A DNA stretch of 45,737 nucleotides, taken from NCBI GenBank assembly GCA_013286425.1, contig JABDFS010000013.1, positions 1 to 45,737 on the forward strand, written 5' to 3'. The position numbers were made by a program, and so were the translations under genes. Source of the DNA: Bacteroidota bacterium. GTDB taxonomy: Bacteria; Bacteroidota; Bacteroidia; Chitinophagales; Chitinophagaceae. The notes beneath the pieces are model-generated. The model saw only the letters and a list, made by a program, of their open reading frames with translations. It was not told the DNA's origin and did no database searches. Below, one piece after another: positions 7,930 to 15,587 of the stretch (positions are counted from its first letter, which is position 1; each line of letters opens with the position of its first letter).

Positions 7930-9378
7930 ATGAGTGTTCAGCAAGAGAATCGTTTCCAGGCAATAATTTCCCACGCAAAAGAATATGGTTTTGTATTTCC
8001 ATCAAGTGAAATTTATGATGGCTTGAGTGCTGTGTATGATTATGGTCCTAACGGAAGTGAGCTGAAAAAAAATATACGCGACTATTGGTGGAAAAGCATG
8101 ACGCAGATGCACGAAAATATTGTTGGCATTGATGCGGCAATCTTCATGCACCCGACAATATGGAAAGCAAGCGGCCACGTTGATAATTTCAGCGACCCGA
8201 TGATTGATAACAAAGACAGCAAGAAACGCTATCGCGTAGATCATTTAATTGAAGCGCATGCCGAGAAATTGGCAATGGAAGGCAAAAAGGAAGAAGAATA
8301 TGCATTGCTGAAAACCATGGATGAATTGCTTGCAAAAGAAGATTATGCAGGTTTAAAACAATTGATCGAGGATAATAAAATTACCTGCTCGGTTAGCGAA
8401 ACCAGCAACTGGACAGATATTCGCCAGTTCAATTTGATGTTCTCCACGCAAATTGGTGCTGTTGCCGGTGAAGCTGAAACAATTTATTTAAGGCCTGAAA
8501 CCGCGCAGGGGATCTTCGTGAATTTTCTGAATGTTCAAAAAACTGCGAGGCTTAAAATTCCTTTTGGTATTGCACAGGTTGGAAAAGCTTTCAGAAATGA
8601 AATTGTAGCAAGGCAGTTTATTTTCAGGATGCGTGAGTTTGAGCAAATGGAAATGCAGTTTTTTATTCGTCCCGGCACACAAAAAGAATGGTATGAATTC
8701 TGGAAAGAAGAACGTTTGAAATGGCATTTAAGTTTAGGCATTCCGAAAGAAAAATATCAATATCATCCGCATACCAAACTGGCGCATTACGCAGATGCAG
8801 CGCTTGATATTGAATATGAATTCCCGATAGGATTTAAAGAAGTGGAAGGCATTCACTCAAGAACAGATTTTGACCTGAGCAGTCATCAAAAATACAGCGG
8901 CAAAAAACTTACTTACTTTGATAATGAAATCAACCAGCATTATGTTCCCTATGTTATAGAAACTTCGATAGGATTAGACAGGATGTTTTTGTTGATATTA
9001 TCGCACAGCTATGATGAAGAAATCATAACCAAAGAAGACGGAAGCAAAGATAGCCGCGTGGTAATGCACATTCCGGAAAAATTAGCGCCGATAAAGCTGG
9101 CTGTTCTACCTTTGGTAAAAAAAGACGGTTTACCGGAAATTGCCAGAAGTATAATTGCAGGGTGTAAACCGTATTTTAAATGTTTTTATGAAGAAAAAGA
9201 TGCGATAGGGAAACGCTACAGAAGACAGGATGCAATCGGAACTCCATTTTGTGTTACGGTTGATCACCAAACTAAAGAAGATAATACCGTTACCTTACGA
9301 TACAGAGATTCAATGGAACAGGAAAGAATTCATATAGATGCAATAAAAGACAAGCTCTTACTGCGTTTATTATTTTAA
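7930..9378 (+). CDS. glyS: Glycine-tRNA ligase, single-chain dimeric type
   Basis: This cytoplasmic class II aminoacyl-tRNA synthetase charges tRNA-Gly with glycine for translation. The 482-residue product is the single-chain, eukaryote-like form, not the bacterial alpha2beta2 type. Visible motifs are GLSAVYDYGPNGSELKKN near the N-terminus, LRPETAQGIFVNF with the RNEI loop (motif 2 region), and ETSIGLDRMFLLIL (motif 3 with the GLDR arginine). A C-terminal anticodon-binding domain follows (about 380-480). The ATG at 7930 is chosen over an upstream TTG because it follows an exact -7 element. Confidence 0.97.
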   Translation: MSVQQENRFQAIISHAKEYGFVFPSSEIYDGLSAVYDYGPNGSELKKNIRDYWWKSMTQMHENIVGIDAAIFMHPTIWKASGHVDNFSDPMIDNKDSKKRYRVDHLIEAHAEKLAMEGKKEEEYALLKTMDELLAKEDYAGLKQLIEDNKITCSVSETSNWTDIRQFNLMFSTQIGAVAGEAETIYLRPETAQGIFVNFLNVQKTARLKIPFGIAQVGKAFRNEIVARQFIFRMREFEQMEMQFFIRPGTQKEWYEFWKEERLKWHLSLGIPKEKYQYHPHTKLAHYADAALDIEYEFPIGFKEVEGIHSRTDFDLSSHQKYSGKKLTYFDNEINQHYVPYVIETSIGLDRMFLLILSHSYDEEIITKEDGSKDSRVVMHIPEKLAPIKLAVLPLVKKDGLPEIARSIIAGCKPYFKCFYEEKDAIGKRYRRQDAIGTPFCVTVDHQTKEDNTVTLRYRDSMEQERIHIDAIKDKLLLRLLF

Positions 9379-9469
9379 CTTAAAAAACATACGTTAGTTT
9401 TTAGGTAAACTTATATTTAAATATTACGTATTATAATTAAACTCTTTTACTATACCATAACCTATAACA

Positions 9470-9745
9470 ATGATTACACCTCTATCAGTGAGTTTTTTAT
9501 CGTGGCCTGTTGAAGCAGGAGTTGCAATTGGCGCGTTTGCTTTGGGCTTTCTTTTTAAAAGGGCTACGATTGCAAAACAGCGTAAAAGGATCTTAAACCT
9601 TGAAGATGAAATGCTTTCTAACCATGCAAGAATACTCGACCTCGAAAAAAAATTATCCGAAACAACTGCCGGTAAAAATGGAGTAATTCACGATTACGAT
9701 CTTCTTTCTTCCCGCAAATCTGACAGGGAAAAAAAAATTTCCTAA
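9470..9745 (+). CDS. Small single-pass membrane protein with coiled coil
   Basis: I do not recognise this 91-residue protein. Residues about 8-30 form a hydrophobic segment (WPVEAGVAIGAFALGFLF), followed by a positively charged stretch (KRATIAKQRKRI) that would sit in the cytoplasm. A heptad-like, charged helix (about 35-68) probably forms a coiled coil. The tail is polar. Similar anchored coiled-coil proteins are common as conserved hypotheticals. It overlaps the next, convergent gene by four bases. Function unknown; coding status is supported by its clean architecture. Confidence 0.65.
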   Translation: MITPLSVSFLSWPVEAGVAIGAFALGFLFKRATIAKQRKRILNLEDEMLSNHARILDLEKKLSETTAGKNGVIHDYDLLSSRKSDREKKIS

Positions 9746-10470
9746 CCATATAATTCAAGGTGAATGCTTTTCTTATCATAGCCCATTGCTATAATATTTT
9801 GCTTTGCATCATCTATCATATTTTTCCATCCGCATAAATAAAAATGCGCACCGGGTTTTTCACTGCCAAGAATATTTTGATAGATAGCATGTACATATCC
9901 ATGCTGAATAGCTTCATTTTCTTTATTTTCTCTTGAATAGGTTGGTATATAATGAAAATTGCTGACCTGACTGGTTAACTCCTTTAATTCTTCACCATAT
10001 AAACTATCGCATAATTTTCTGCAACCAAAAATGAGATAGATATTCTTATGTTCAACATTGTGCAGTTTGATATAATGCATCATTGAGCGAAAAGGCGCAA
10101 TTCCTGTTCCGGTACAAATAAAGAATAGGTCTTTATCAATTATTTCAGGCAAAGTGAAAACGCCTTGCGGGCCACGTAACGGAACTTCTGTTCCAACTTC
10201 AACACTATTAAATAAATAATGTGTACCAAGGCCTCCTTCCAGCAAAACAATTACAAGCTCAATAACATTCGTCCCGTTTGGATGTGATGCAATGGAATAA
10301 CTTCTCCAGCGTTTATTCGGTTTATCAGCAATGGGAAGATCAAGTGTTACAAATTGCCCGGGTTTAAAATCAAATGTTGAAAGCTCCGGTATCTCGATCC
10401 AGAAACGCCAGGTAGCTTCAGTAATTTTTTCAATTTTTGTAAACTTACCTGTTCTCCAAGGCTCTGGCAT
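9742..10470 (-). CDS. Ferredoxin-NADP reductase-like FAD-binding oxidoreductase
   Basis: This 242-residue flavoprotein belongs to the ferredoxin-NADP reductase superfamily and should move electrons between NAD(P)H and a protein or small-molecule partner through FAD. The FAD-binding domain (about 1-105) has RWRSYSIAS, the RxYS motif contacting FAD. The nucleotide domain has FICTGTGIAPFRSMM and the later FYLCGWKNMIDDAK. Length matches short Fpr-type enzymes with no fused ferredoxin domain. Upstream is a leftward lipoprotein gene 45 bp away. The partner and nucleotide preference cannot be read from the sequence. Confidence 0.88.
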   Translation of the reverse strand: MPEPWRTGKFTKIEKITEATWRFWIEIPELSTFDFKPGQFVTLDLPIADKPNKRWRSYSIASHPNGTNVIELVIVLLEGGLGTHYLFNSVEVGTEVPLRGPQGVFTLPEIIDKDLFFICTGTGIAPFRSMMHYIKLHNVEHKNIYLIFGCRKLCDSLYGEELKELTSQVSNFHYIPTYSRENKENEAIQHGYVHAIYQNILGSEKPGAHFYLCGWKNMIDDAKQNIIAMGYDKKSIHLELYG

Positions 10471-10515
10471 TGCAAAAATTTTTTAGTAAGATACAAATTT
10501 AAAGTTTCAAAGAGG

Positions 10516-11412
10516 CTATGGAATTACTCTATCCAGAATTGCCGCAATCGATTTGCCATGCAATTCTGCCTCTGATTCTGCTGTATAATGAATATTATCC
10601 TTGCCCACTGGCCAGTTATCACCATCGATTAAATAAGCATTATGGTAAGTTTTCGCAATATCCCCCTGTGCCTGTCTTATCATATCTGAATAGGGATAAA
10701 CGTTTCGTGTTCTTGTAATTATTACACGCATATTATTTACAAAAGAATCAGTGGCATATAAATCTCTTTTAAAACTATTTAATAAGTCAGTGAGGTTTTT
10801 TTCATAAACTTTTGCAGCAGATGATTCATGGGCATCGGTTTCACCCTGGCACCACACAAATGCTGCGATGTAAGGTTTATAGCCTGCCTGTTTAAACGCT
10901 GCAATAGAAGGCTTCGCCCAATCATTAATAAGAATTTGATAATGCGCTAATGTGGCATTTGAATTTACCTGCCAATATCCATTTGAATCAGGATTACCTA
11001 TCTGCGAAAGTTTCGATCCGCCATAAGCATATTTTACAATGGCTACCTTATGGCCATTCTGCGTTAAGTAATAAGCAAGGCCGGTTTCAGGGCCAAAATA
11101 AATTTTTGGGCTACGCCAATTATTGTTCACACCATATTGCAAAGCTTCAATATTGGCATTATTTACCGAATTATTTGTTGGCTTATAAAACACACTTGCA
11201 TTTGAAATAGTTTGTTTAAAAATTTCAGGCAATAATGAATCAACAGACACACCTTCCATATTGCTTTGGCCGCAAAGAAAAATAACCGGCAAATATGATG
11301 AGTCGGGATGTTGTAAATTATCTGTGTTATTGCCTGCTGAAGTTGTTTCTTGCTTTGTACAGCTGTCAAAAAAAATTAAACAGAAAAGTAAACAAATGAT
11401 TTTGATTTGCAT
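10516..11412 (-). CDS. Sialate O-acetylesterase-like (SASA/SGNH) lipoprotein
   Basis: This 298-residue protein has a lipoprotein signal (LLFCLIFFDSC, cysteine 18) and a SASA domain of the SGNH hydrolase superfamily, so it is probably an outer-membrane or periplasmic carbohydrate esterase. The nucleophile block is FLCGQSNMEG and the conserved WCQGETDA follows at about residue 188. DGDNWPVGKDNIHYTAE near the C-terminus supplies the D/H pair. Such enzymes remove acetyl groups from sugars such as sialic acid or xylan side chains. The substrate here is unknown, since no glycan-degradation cluster adjoins it. Confidence 0.85.
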   Translation of the reverse strand: MQIKIICLLFCLIFFDSCTKQETTSAGNNTDNLQHPDSSYLPVIFLCGQSNMEGVSVDSLLPEIFKQTISNASVFYKPTNNSVNNANIEALQYGVNNNWRSPKIYFGPETGLAYYLTQNGHKVAIVKYAYGGSKLSQIGNPDSNGYWQVNSNATLAHYQILINDWAKPSIAAFKQAGYKPYIAAFVWCQGETDAHESSAAKVYEKNLTDLLNSFKRDLYATDSFVNNMRVIITRTRNVYPYSDMIRQAQGDIAKTYHNAYLIDGDNWPVGKDNIHYTAESEAELHGKSIAAILDRVIP

Positions 11413-11483
11413 TGCTTATAAATTAGCGACAGACATAAATACAAACATTTAATCTTTATACGAATCTAATGTTTTTTAATTGG

Positions 11484-11604
11484 CAGGACTTGAAATTATC
11501 ATCAAACCAACAGATCTATAATCTAATATAATTTTTAGTTGGTTTAGTTGGTCGGATTTGCAATCCCGGCCTGGGAGCAACGGATTTATAATCCGCACAA
11601 CTAT
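11484..11604. repeat. Array of four degenerate GGATT-NNN-AATCC palindromes upstream of mfd
   Basis: Four related 15-bp palindromes occur in this spacer, at 11484-11499 (GGACTTGAAATTATC-like), 11511-11525 (CAGATCTATAATCTA), 11553-11567 (CGGATTTGCAATCCC) and 11581-11595 (CGGATTTATAATCCG). A longer inverted pair, AAACCAAC (11504-11511) and GTTGGTTT (11538-11545), encloses the second. The remaining parts of the 283-bp spacer show nothing else. This looks like a dispersed palindromic repeat placed in the mfd leader region. Confidence 0.6.
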
Positions 11605-11695
11605 CGATTTTTTTAAACAAAGCTGTTATAAAATATATTGAACAGCTGCTTTATTTATTTTTTAGCAATCGGCGTTGTAACTTCGCTGCGAGTTT

Positions 11696-14600
11696 ATGAA
11701 TTTGGGTGAATTACTGAAAAAGTACAAAGAACATCCCCGCCTTTTTTATTTGGCGGACAGGCTGACATTTGCCGATACGCAAAAAATCTTTCTTAAAAAC
11801 TTACAGGGCAGCAGTACAGAATTTGTTTTAGCAGCGTTGTTTTCTACCTATCAAAATGATAAAGCCAACAACGCTTCAACGCATCTTGTTATTTTAAATG
11901 ATGCGGAAGAAGCAGCATATTTTCACAACACGCTTGAGAATCTTACACAGGCTTTGAACCTTTTTTATTTTCCCTCATCATTCAAAAACAAAAAAGATTT
12001 CAAACACTTAAACAGCAGCCATGTAATGTTGCGCACGGAAGCGCTTACAAAACTTTCTGTTATGTCGTCAGGCGTTATTATTACTTATCCTGAAGCGTTG
12101 TTTGAAAAAGTAGTGCTGTCAAAAACTTTAAGCAGTAATATCATTCACATAAAAACAAATGATACACTTAATCTTGACAACCTGCTTGAATTATTTGTGA
12201 TGTATGGTTTTGAGCGGACAGATTTTGTTTATCAACCGGGTCAGTTTGCATTACGCGGAGGTATTCTTGATATCTATTCTTTTGGCAATGAAAAACCTTA
12301 TCGTGTTGAGTTGTTTGGAAATGATGTTGACAGCATAAGAATTTTCGATCCGGAAACACAGTTAAGCGAGAGAAAACTATTGCAGGTTTCTATCATTCCG
12401 AATATTGAAACACAGTTTGAAAGCGATGAAAAAATTTCGTTGCTTGAATTTTTGACTGAACATACTGTTGTTTGGATAAAAGATTGGGATGTAATTAAAG
12501 AAATGATCAATGAACAGGAAGAGCATTTAGGTGATTTCATCGAATATAAGAAAACAACTACTTTAAGCGATGAAGACAACGAAGATGAAACAACAATTTT
12601 GAAAACTGTTCAGTTAAAAGATTTTGTTCCTGCATCAACTATTGAAAGGCAGATCAACGAGCATCATTTGGTTGAGTTTGGCTATAAACCACATCTTTCA
12701 AATTTTGAAATTGAATTAAATACAAAACCACAGCCAGCATTTAACCGTCAGTTTGATCTATTAATAAAAGATTTAAAGTTGCATGAAAGCAAAGGTTATA
12801 CTTTATACATTTTTGCAGAGCAGGCAAAGCAGTTGGAAAGGTTGAATACAATTTTTAATGATCTTAATACAGAAATTCAGTTCACGCCTATTGCAACATC
12901 TATTCATGAAGGTTTTATTGATGAAGACATAAAAGTTGTTTGTTACACTGACCATCAAATATTCCAGCGTTATCATAAGTATCGTGTTAAACAGGCTTAT
13001 AATAAAAATAAAGCGATCACGCTTCGCACATTAAAAGAGTTACAGCCAGGCGATTTTGTTACGCATATTGACCATGGTGTTGGCAAGTATAGTGGTTTGC
13101 AAAAAATTGAAGTAAATGGCATGCTGCAGGAAGCAGTAAGAATTATTTATAAAGACAGTGATATTTTATACGTGAATATTAACTCGCTGCATAAAATATC
13201 AAAGTTCACCGGCAAAGAAGGTACTGCACCAAAGATTAACAAACTCGGCAGTGATGTCTGGAATAAACTGAAAGAAAAAACCAAAACCAAGGTTAAAGAA
13301 ATTGCTTTCGATTTAATTAAGCTGTATGCGCAACGAAAGGCGCAGCAAGGTTTTGCGCATACGCCGGATAATTACATGCAGACAGAACTGGAAGCATCCT
13401 TTATTTACGAAGACACACCTGACCAGGGTAAAGCAACTGAAGATGTAAAGAAAGATATGGAAAGTGCTTCGCCGATGGATCGTTTGGTTTGCGGCGATGT
13501 TGGCTTTGGTAAAACAGAAATTGCAATCCGCGCAGCATTTAAAACCTGTGTTGATGGCAAACAGGCTGCAGTGTTAGTTCCTACAACCATTCTTGCATTC
13601 CAGCATTATAAAACATTCAGCGAACGCTTAAAAGATTTTCCTGTCACAATAGATTATATCAATCGCTTTAAATCATCTAAAGAGAAAAAGGAAACACTTA
13701 AAAAAGTTCAGGAAGGAAAGGTTGATATAATTATAGGCACGCATGGTTTGCTTGCAGACAGCGTTAAGTTTAAAGACCTTGGTTTAATGATAATTGATGA
13801 AGAGCAAAAGTTTGGTGTTGCACATAAAGAGAAATTAAAAACATTAAAAGCAACCGTTGATTGTTTAACCTTAACCGCAACGCCTATTCCGCGCACATTA
13901 CACTTTAGTTTAATGGGCGCGAGAGATCTAAGCATCATCAATACGCCGCCGCCAAACAGGCAACCTATACAAACAGAAGTTGCGGTGTTTAATGAAGATG
14001 CCATCCGCGATGCGATCTATTATGAAACGGAACGCGGCGGGCAGGTTTTCTTTATACATAACCGTGTATTGGGTTTGGCTGAAATGAGTGCATTGATACA
14101 AAGCCTTTGTCCTGATCTTAGCATTACATACGCGCATGGGCAAATGGAAGGCAATGAACTGGAAGAACGTTTGCTTGATTTTATTGATAGAAAATATGAT
14201 GTGTTTGTTTCAACCAATATTGTTGAAAGTGGTGTTGATATTCCGACCGTGAATACCATTATTATTAATAATGCACATCAGTTTGGGTTGAGCGATCTGC
14301 ATCAATTGCGCGGGCGTGTTGGGCGCAGTAATAAAAAAGCATTCTGTTATTTGTTTGCACCGCCGATGAGCACATTGCCTGCCGATTCAAGAAAACGTTT
14401 ACAAACATTGGAACAGTTCAGCGAATTGGGAAGTGGTTTTCAAATTGCCATGCGAGATTTGGATATTCGCGGTGCAGGAAATTTATTAGGTGGCGAACAA
14501 ACGGGTTTCATGGCTGATATTGGTTTTGAAACTTATCAGAAAATTTTGGATGAAGCTATTCGTGAATTAAAGCGCACTTCATTCAAAGATGTGTTTAAAG

Positions 14601-15112
14601 AAGAGATAAGTAAGCAGGATGATTTTGTTAGTGATTGTACAATTGACACTGATCTTGAAATTTTAATCCCTGATAATTATGTTGAAAGTATAACCGAACG
14701 TTTATCGTTGTATACAAGATTAGATAATTGTGAGAACGAAAAAGAGTTGCAGGATTTTGAAAAGGAATTAATAGATCGGTTCGGTCCAATACCCAACGAA
14801 GTAAAAGATTTAATTACAACAGTTCGTTGCCGCCGCGCTGCTGTTGATCTTGGTTTTGAAAAAATGACCTTAAAAGATAAAACACTGCGTTGCTATTTCA
14901 TTAATAAAAACGACTCTCCTTATTTTGAAAGTGATGTATTTAAAAACATTATGCTGTACCTGCAAACAGCAACGAACAAAGCAAGGTTAAAACAGGTTGG
15001 CAAAAACTTTTTGCTTGTTGTGAATGATGTGAATGATATGAACGTGATGCTTGTATTTTTACAACGTATGCATGATGCTGTTGCAAAGAAAACTGAACTA
15101 ACAGAAGCTTAA
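11696..15112 (+). CDS. mfd: Transcription-repair coupling factor Mfd
   Basis: Mfd is an ATP-dependent DNA translocase that displaces RNA polymerase stalled at lesions and recruits UvrA to start transcription-coupled excision repair. The 1138-residue length fits. In order it has the UvrB-like N-terminal domains (about 1-330), the RNA-polymerase-interacting CarD-like domain (LQPGDFVTHIDHGVGKYSGL, about 450-515), the helicase motor with GDVGFGKTE (Walker A), LMIIDEEQKFGV (DEEQ Walker B), LTATPIPRT and QLRGRVGRS (motif VI), and the C-terminal TRCF domain that holds the UvrA-binding surface. The ATG at 11696 gives the expected N-terminus. Confidence 0.97.
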   Translation: MNLGELLKKYKEHPRLFYLADRLTFADTQKIFLKNLQGSSTEFVLAALFSTYQNDKANNASTHLVILNDAEEAAYFHNTLENLTQALNLFYFPSSFKNKKDFKHLNSSHVMLRTEALTKLSVMSSGVIITYPEALFEKVVLSKTLSSNIIHIKTNDTLNLDNLLELFVMYGFERTDFVYQPGQFALRGGILDIYSFGNEKPYRVELFGNDVDSIRIFDPETQLSERKLLQVSIIPNIETQFESDEKISLLEFLTEHTVVWIKDWDVIKEMINEQEEHLGDFIEYKKTTTLSDEDNEDETTILKTVQLKDFVPASTIERQINEHHLVEFGYKPHLSNFEIELNTKPQPAFNRQFDLLIKDLKLHESKGYTLYIFAEQAKQLERLNTIFNDLNTEIQFTPIATSIHEGFIDEDIKVVCYTDHQIFQRYHKYRVKQAYNKNKAITLRTLKELQPGDFVTHIDHGVGKYSGLQKIEVNGMLQEAVRIIYKDSDILYVNINSLHKISKFTGKEGTAPKINKLGSDVWNKLKEKTKTKVKEIAFDLIKLYAQRKAQQGFAHTPDNYMQTELEASFIYEDTPDQGKATEDVKKDMESASPMDRLVCGDVGFGKTEIAIRAAFKTCVDGKQAAVLVPTTILAFQHYKTFSERLKDFPVTIDYINRFKSSKEKKETLKKVQEGKVDIIIGTHGLLADSVKFKDLGLMIIDEEQKFGVAHKEKLKTLKATVDCLTLTATPIPRTLHFSLMGARDLSIINTPPPNRQPIQTEVAVFNEDAIRDAIYYETERGGQVFFIHNRVLGLAEMSALIQSLCPDLSITYAHGQMEGNELEERLLDFIDRKYDVFVSTNIVESGVDIPTVNTIIINNAHQFGLSDLHQLRGRVGRSNKKAFCYLFAPPMSTLPADSRKRLQTLEQFSELGSGFQIAMRDLDIRGAGNLLGGEQTGFMADIGFETYQKILDEAIRELKRTSFKDVFKEEISKQDDFVSDCTIDTDLEILIPDNYVESITERLSLYTRLDNCENEKELQDFEKELIDRFGPIPNEVKDLITTVRCRRAAVDLGFEKMTLKDKTLRCYFINKNDSPYFESDVFKNIMLYLQTATNKARLKQVGKNFLLVVNDVNDMNVMLVFLQRMHDAVAKKTELTEA

Positions 15113-15587
15113 TTGCTGCCATAAAAAACTGCAGTACAAGGGAGTGACACAACCGTGCTCAATTGAAGTTAATTTGCCGGTCACCTAAAAGCAAAAATTA
15201 TATAAGTGCTTATACAATTTTATTAATTCGTACTGGAACTCAAACATTGAAAAGGCTGTTATTGAACAGCAACCTGCACCGTCATGTCGAGAAAACATAC
15301 GGTTGCACCGCAACCAAAAGAGAAGTGACGCGGTTATCGGTCAGACGGCTCCAGCCGTTATACCGTTCTAAGCTTCAAAACGTCATTGGCAACGATAGTG
15401 AGACATCTCCCGAATTTGTAGCGAATTACAATTTGCGTAGAAATATTTTTAAAGACAATAACTTAATTCAACATTAAAAAACTTTAAGAGATTTCTCCTC
15501 GCGTCGAAATGACGTGCAAAGAGGTTGTACTTCTTCAACCAGCCTGAATTTCATGTCATACTATTTTAAATTAATCTGTGTGCTAAT
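15113..15587. repeat. Convergent-gene spacer with GTCGAAATGAC-type repeat element
   Basis: No credible gene is present. An element of about 233 bp is bounded by GTCATGTCGAG (15281-15291) and GTCGAAATGAC (15503-15513), which are imperfect inverted repeats. Inside are GGTTGCACCGCAACC (15301-15315), CGGTCAGACGGC/GCCG-rich hairpin sequence (15339-15360) and the GCGAATTACAATTTGC palindrome (about 15420-15437). A related end, GTTGAAATGAC, occurs in the other convergent spacer at 34079-34090. A 104-codon frame from 15163 runs through this element and is judged non-coding. Confidence 0.6.

Noticed and set aside
11550-11600. Possible tRNA gene from hairpins upstream of mfd
   Set aside because: The arms do not form a tRNA cloverleaf, there is no T-loop consensus, and the palindromes are a repeated 15-bp motif.
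15163-15477. A 104-codon open frame after mfd
   Set aside because: It runs through the palindrome-rich repeat element, has no recognisable domain, and its predicted sequence reflects the repeat.
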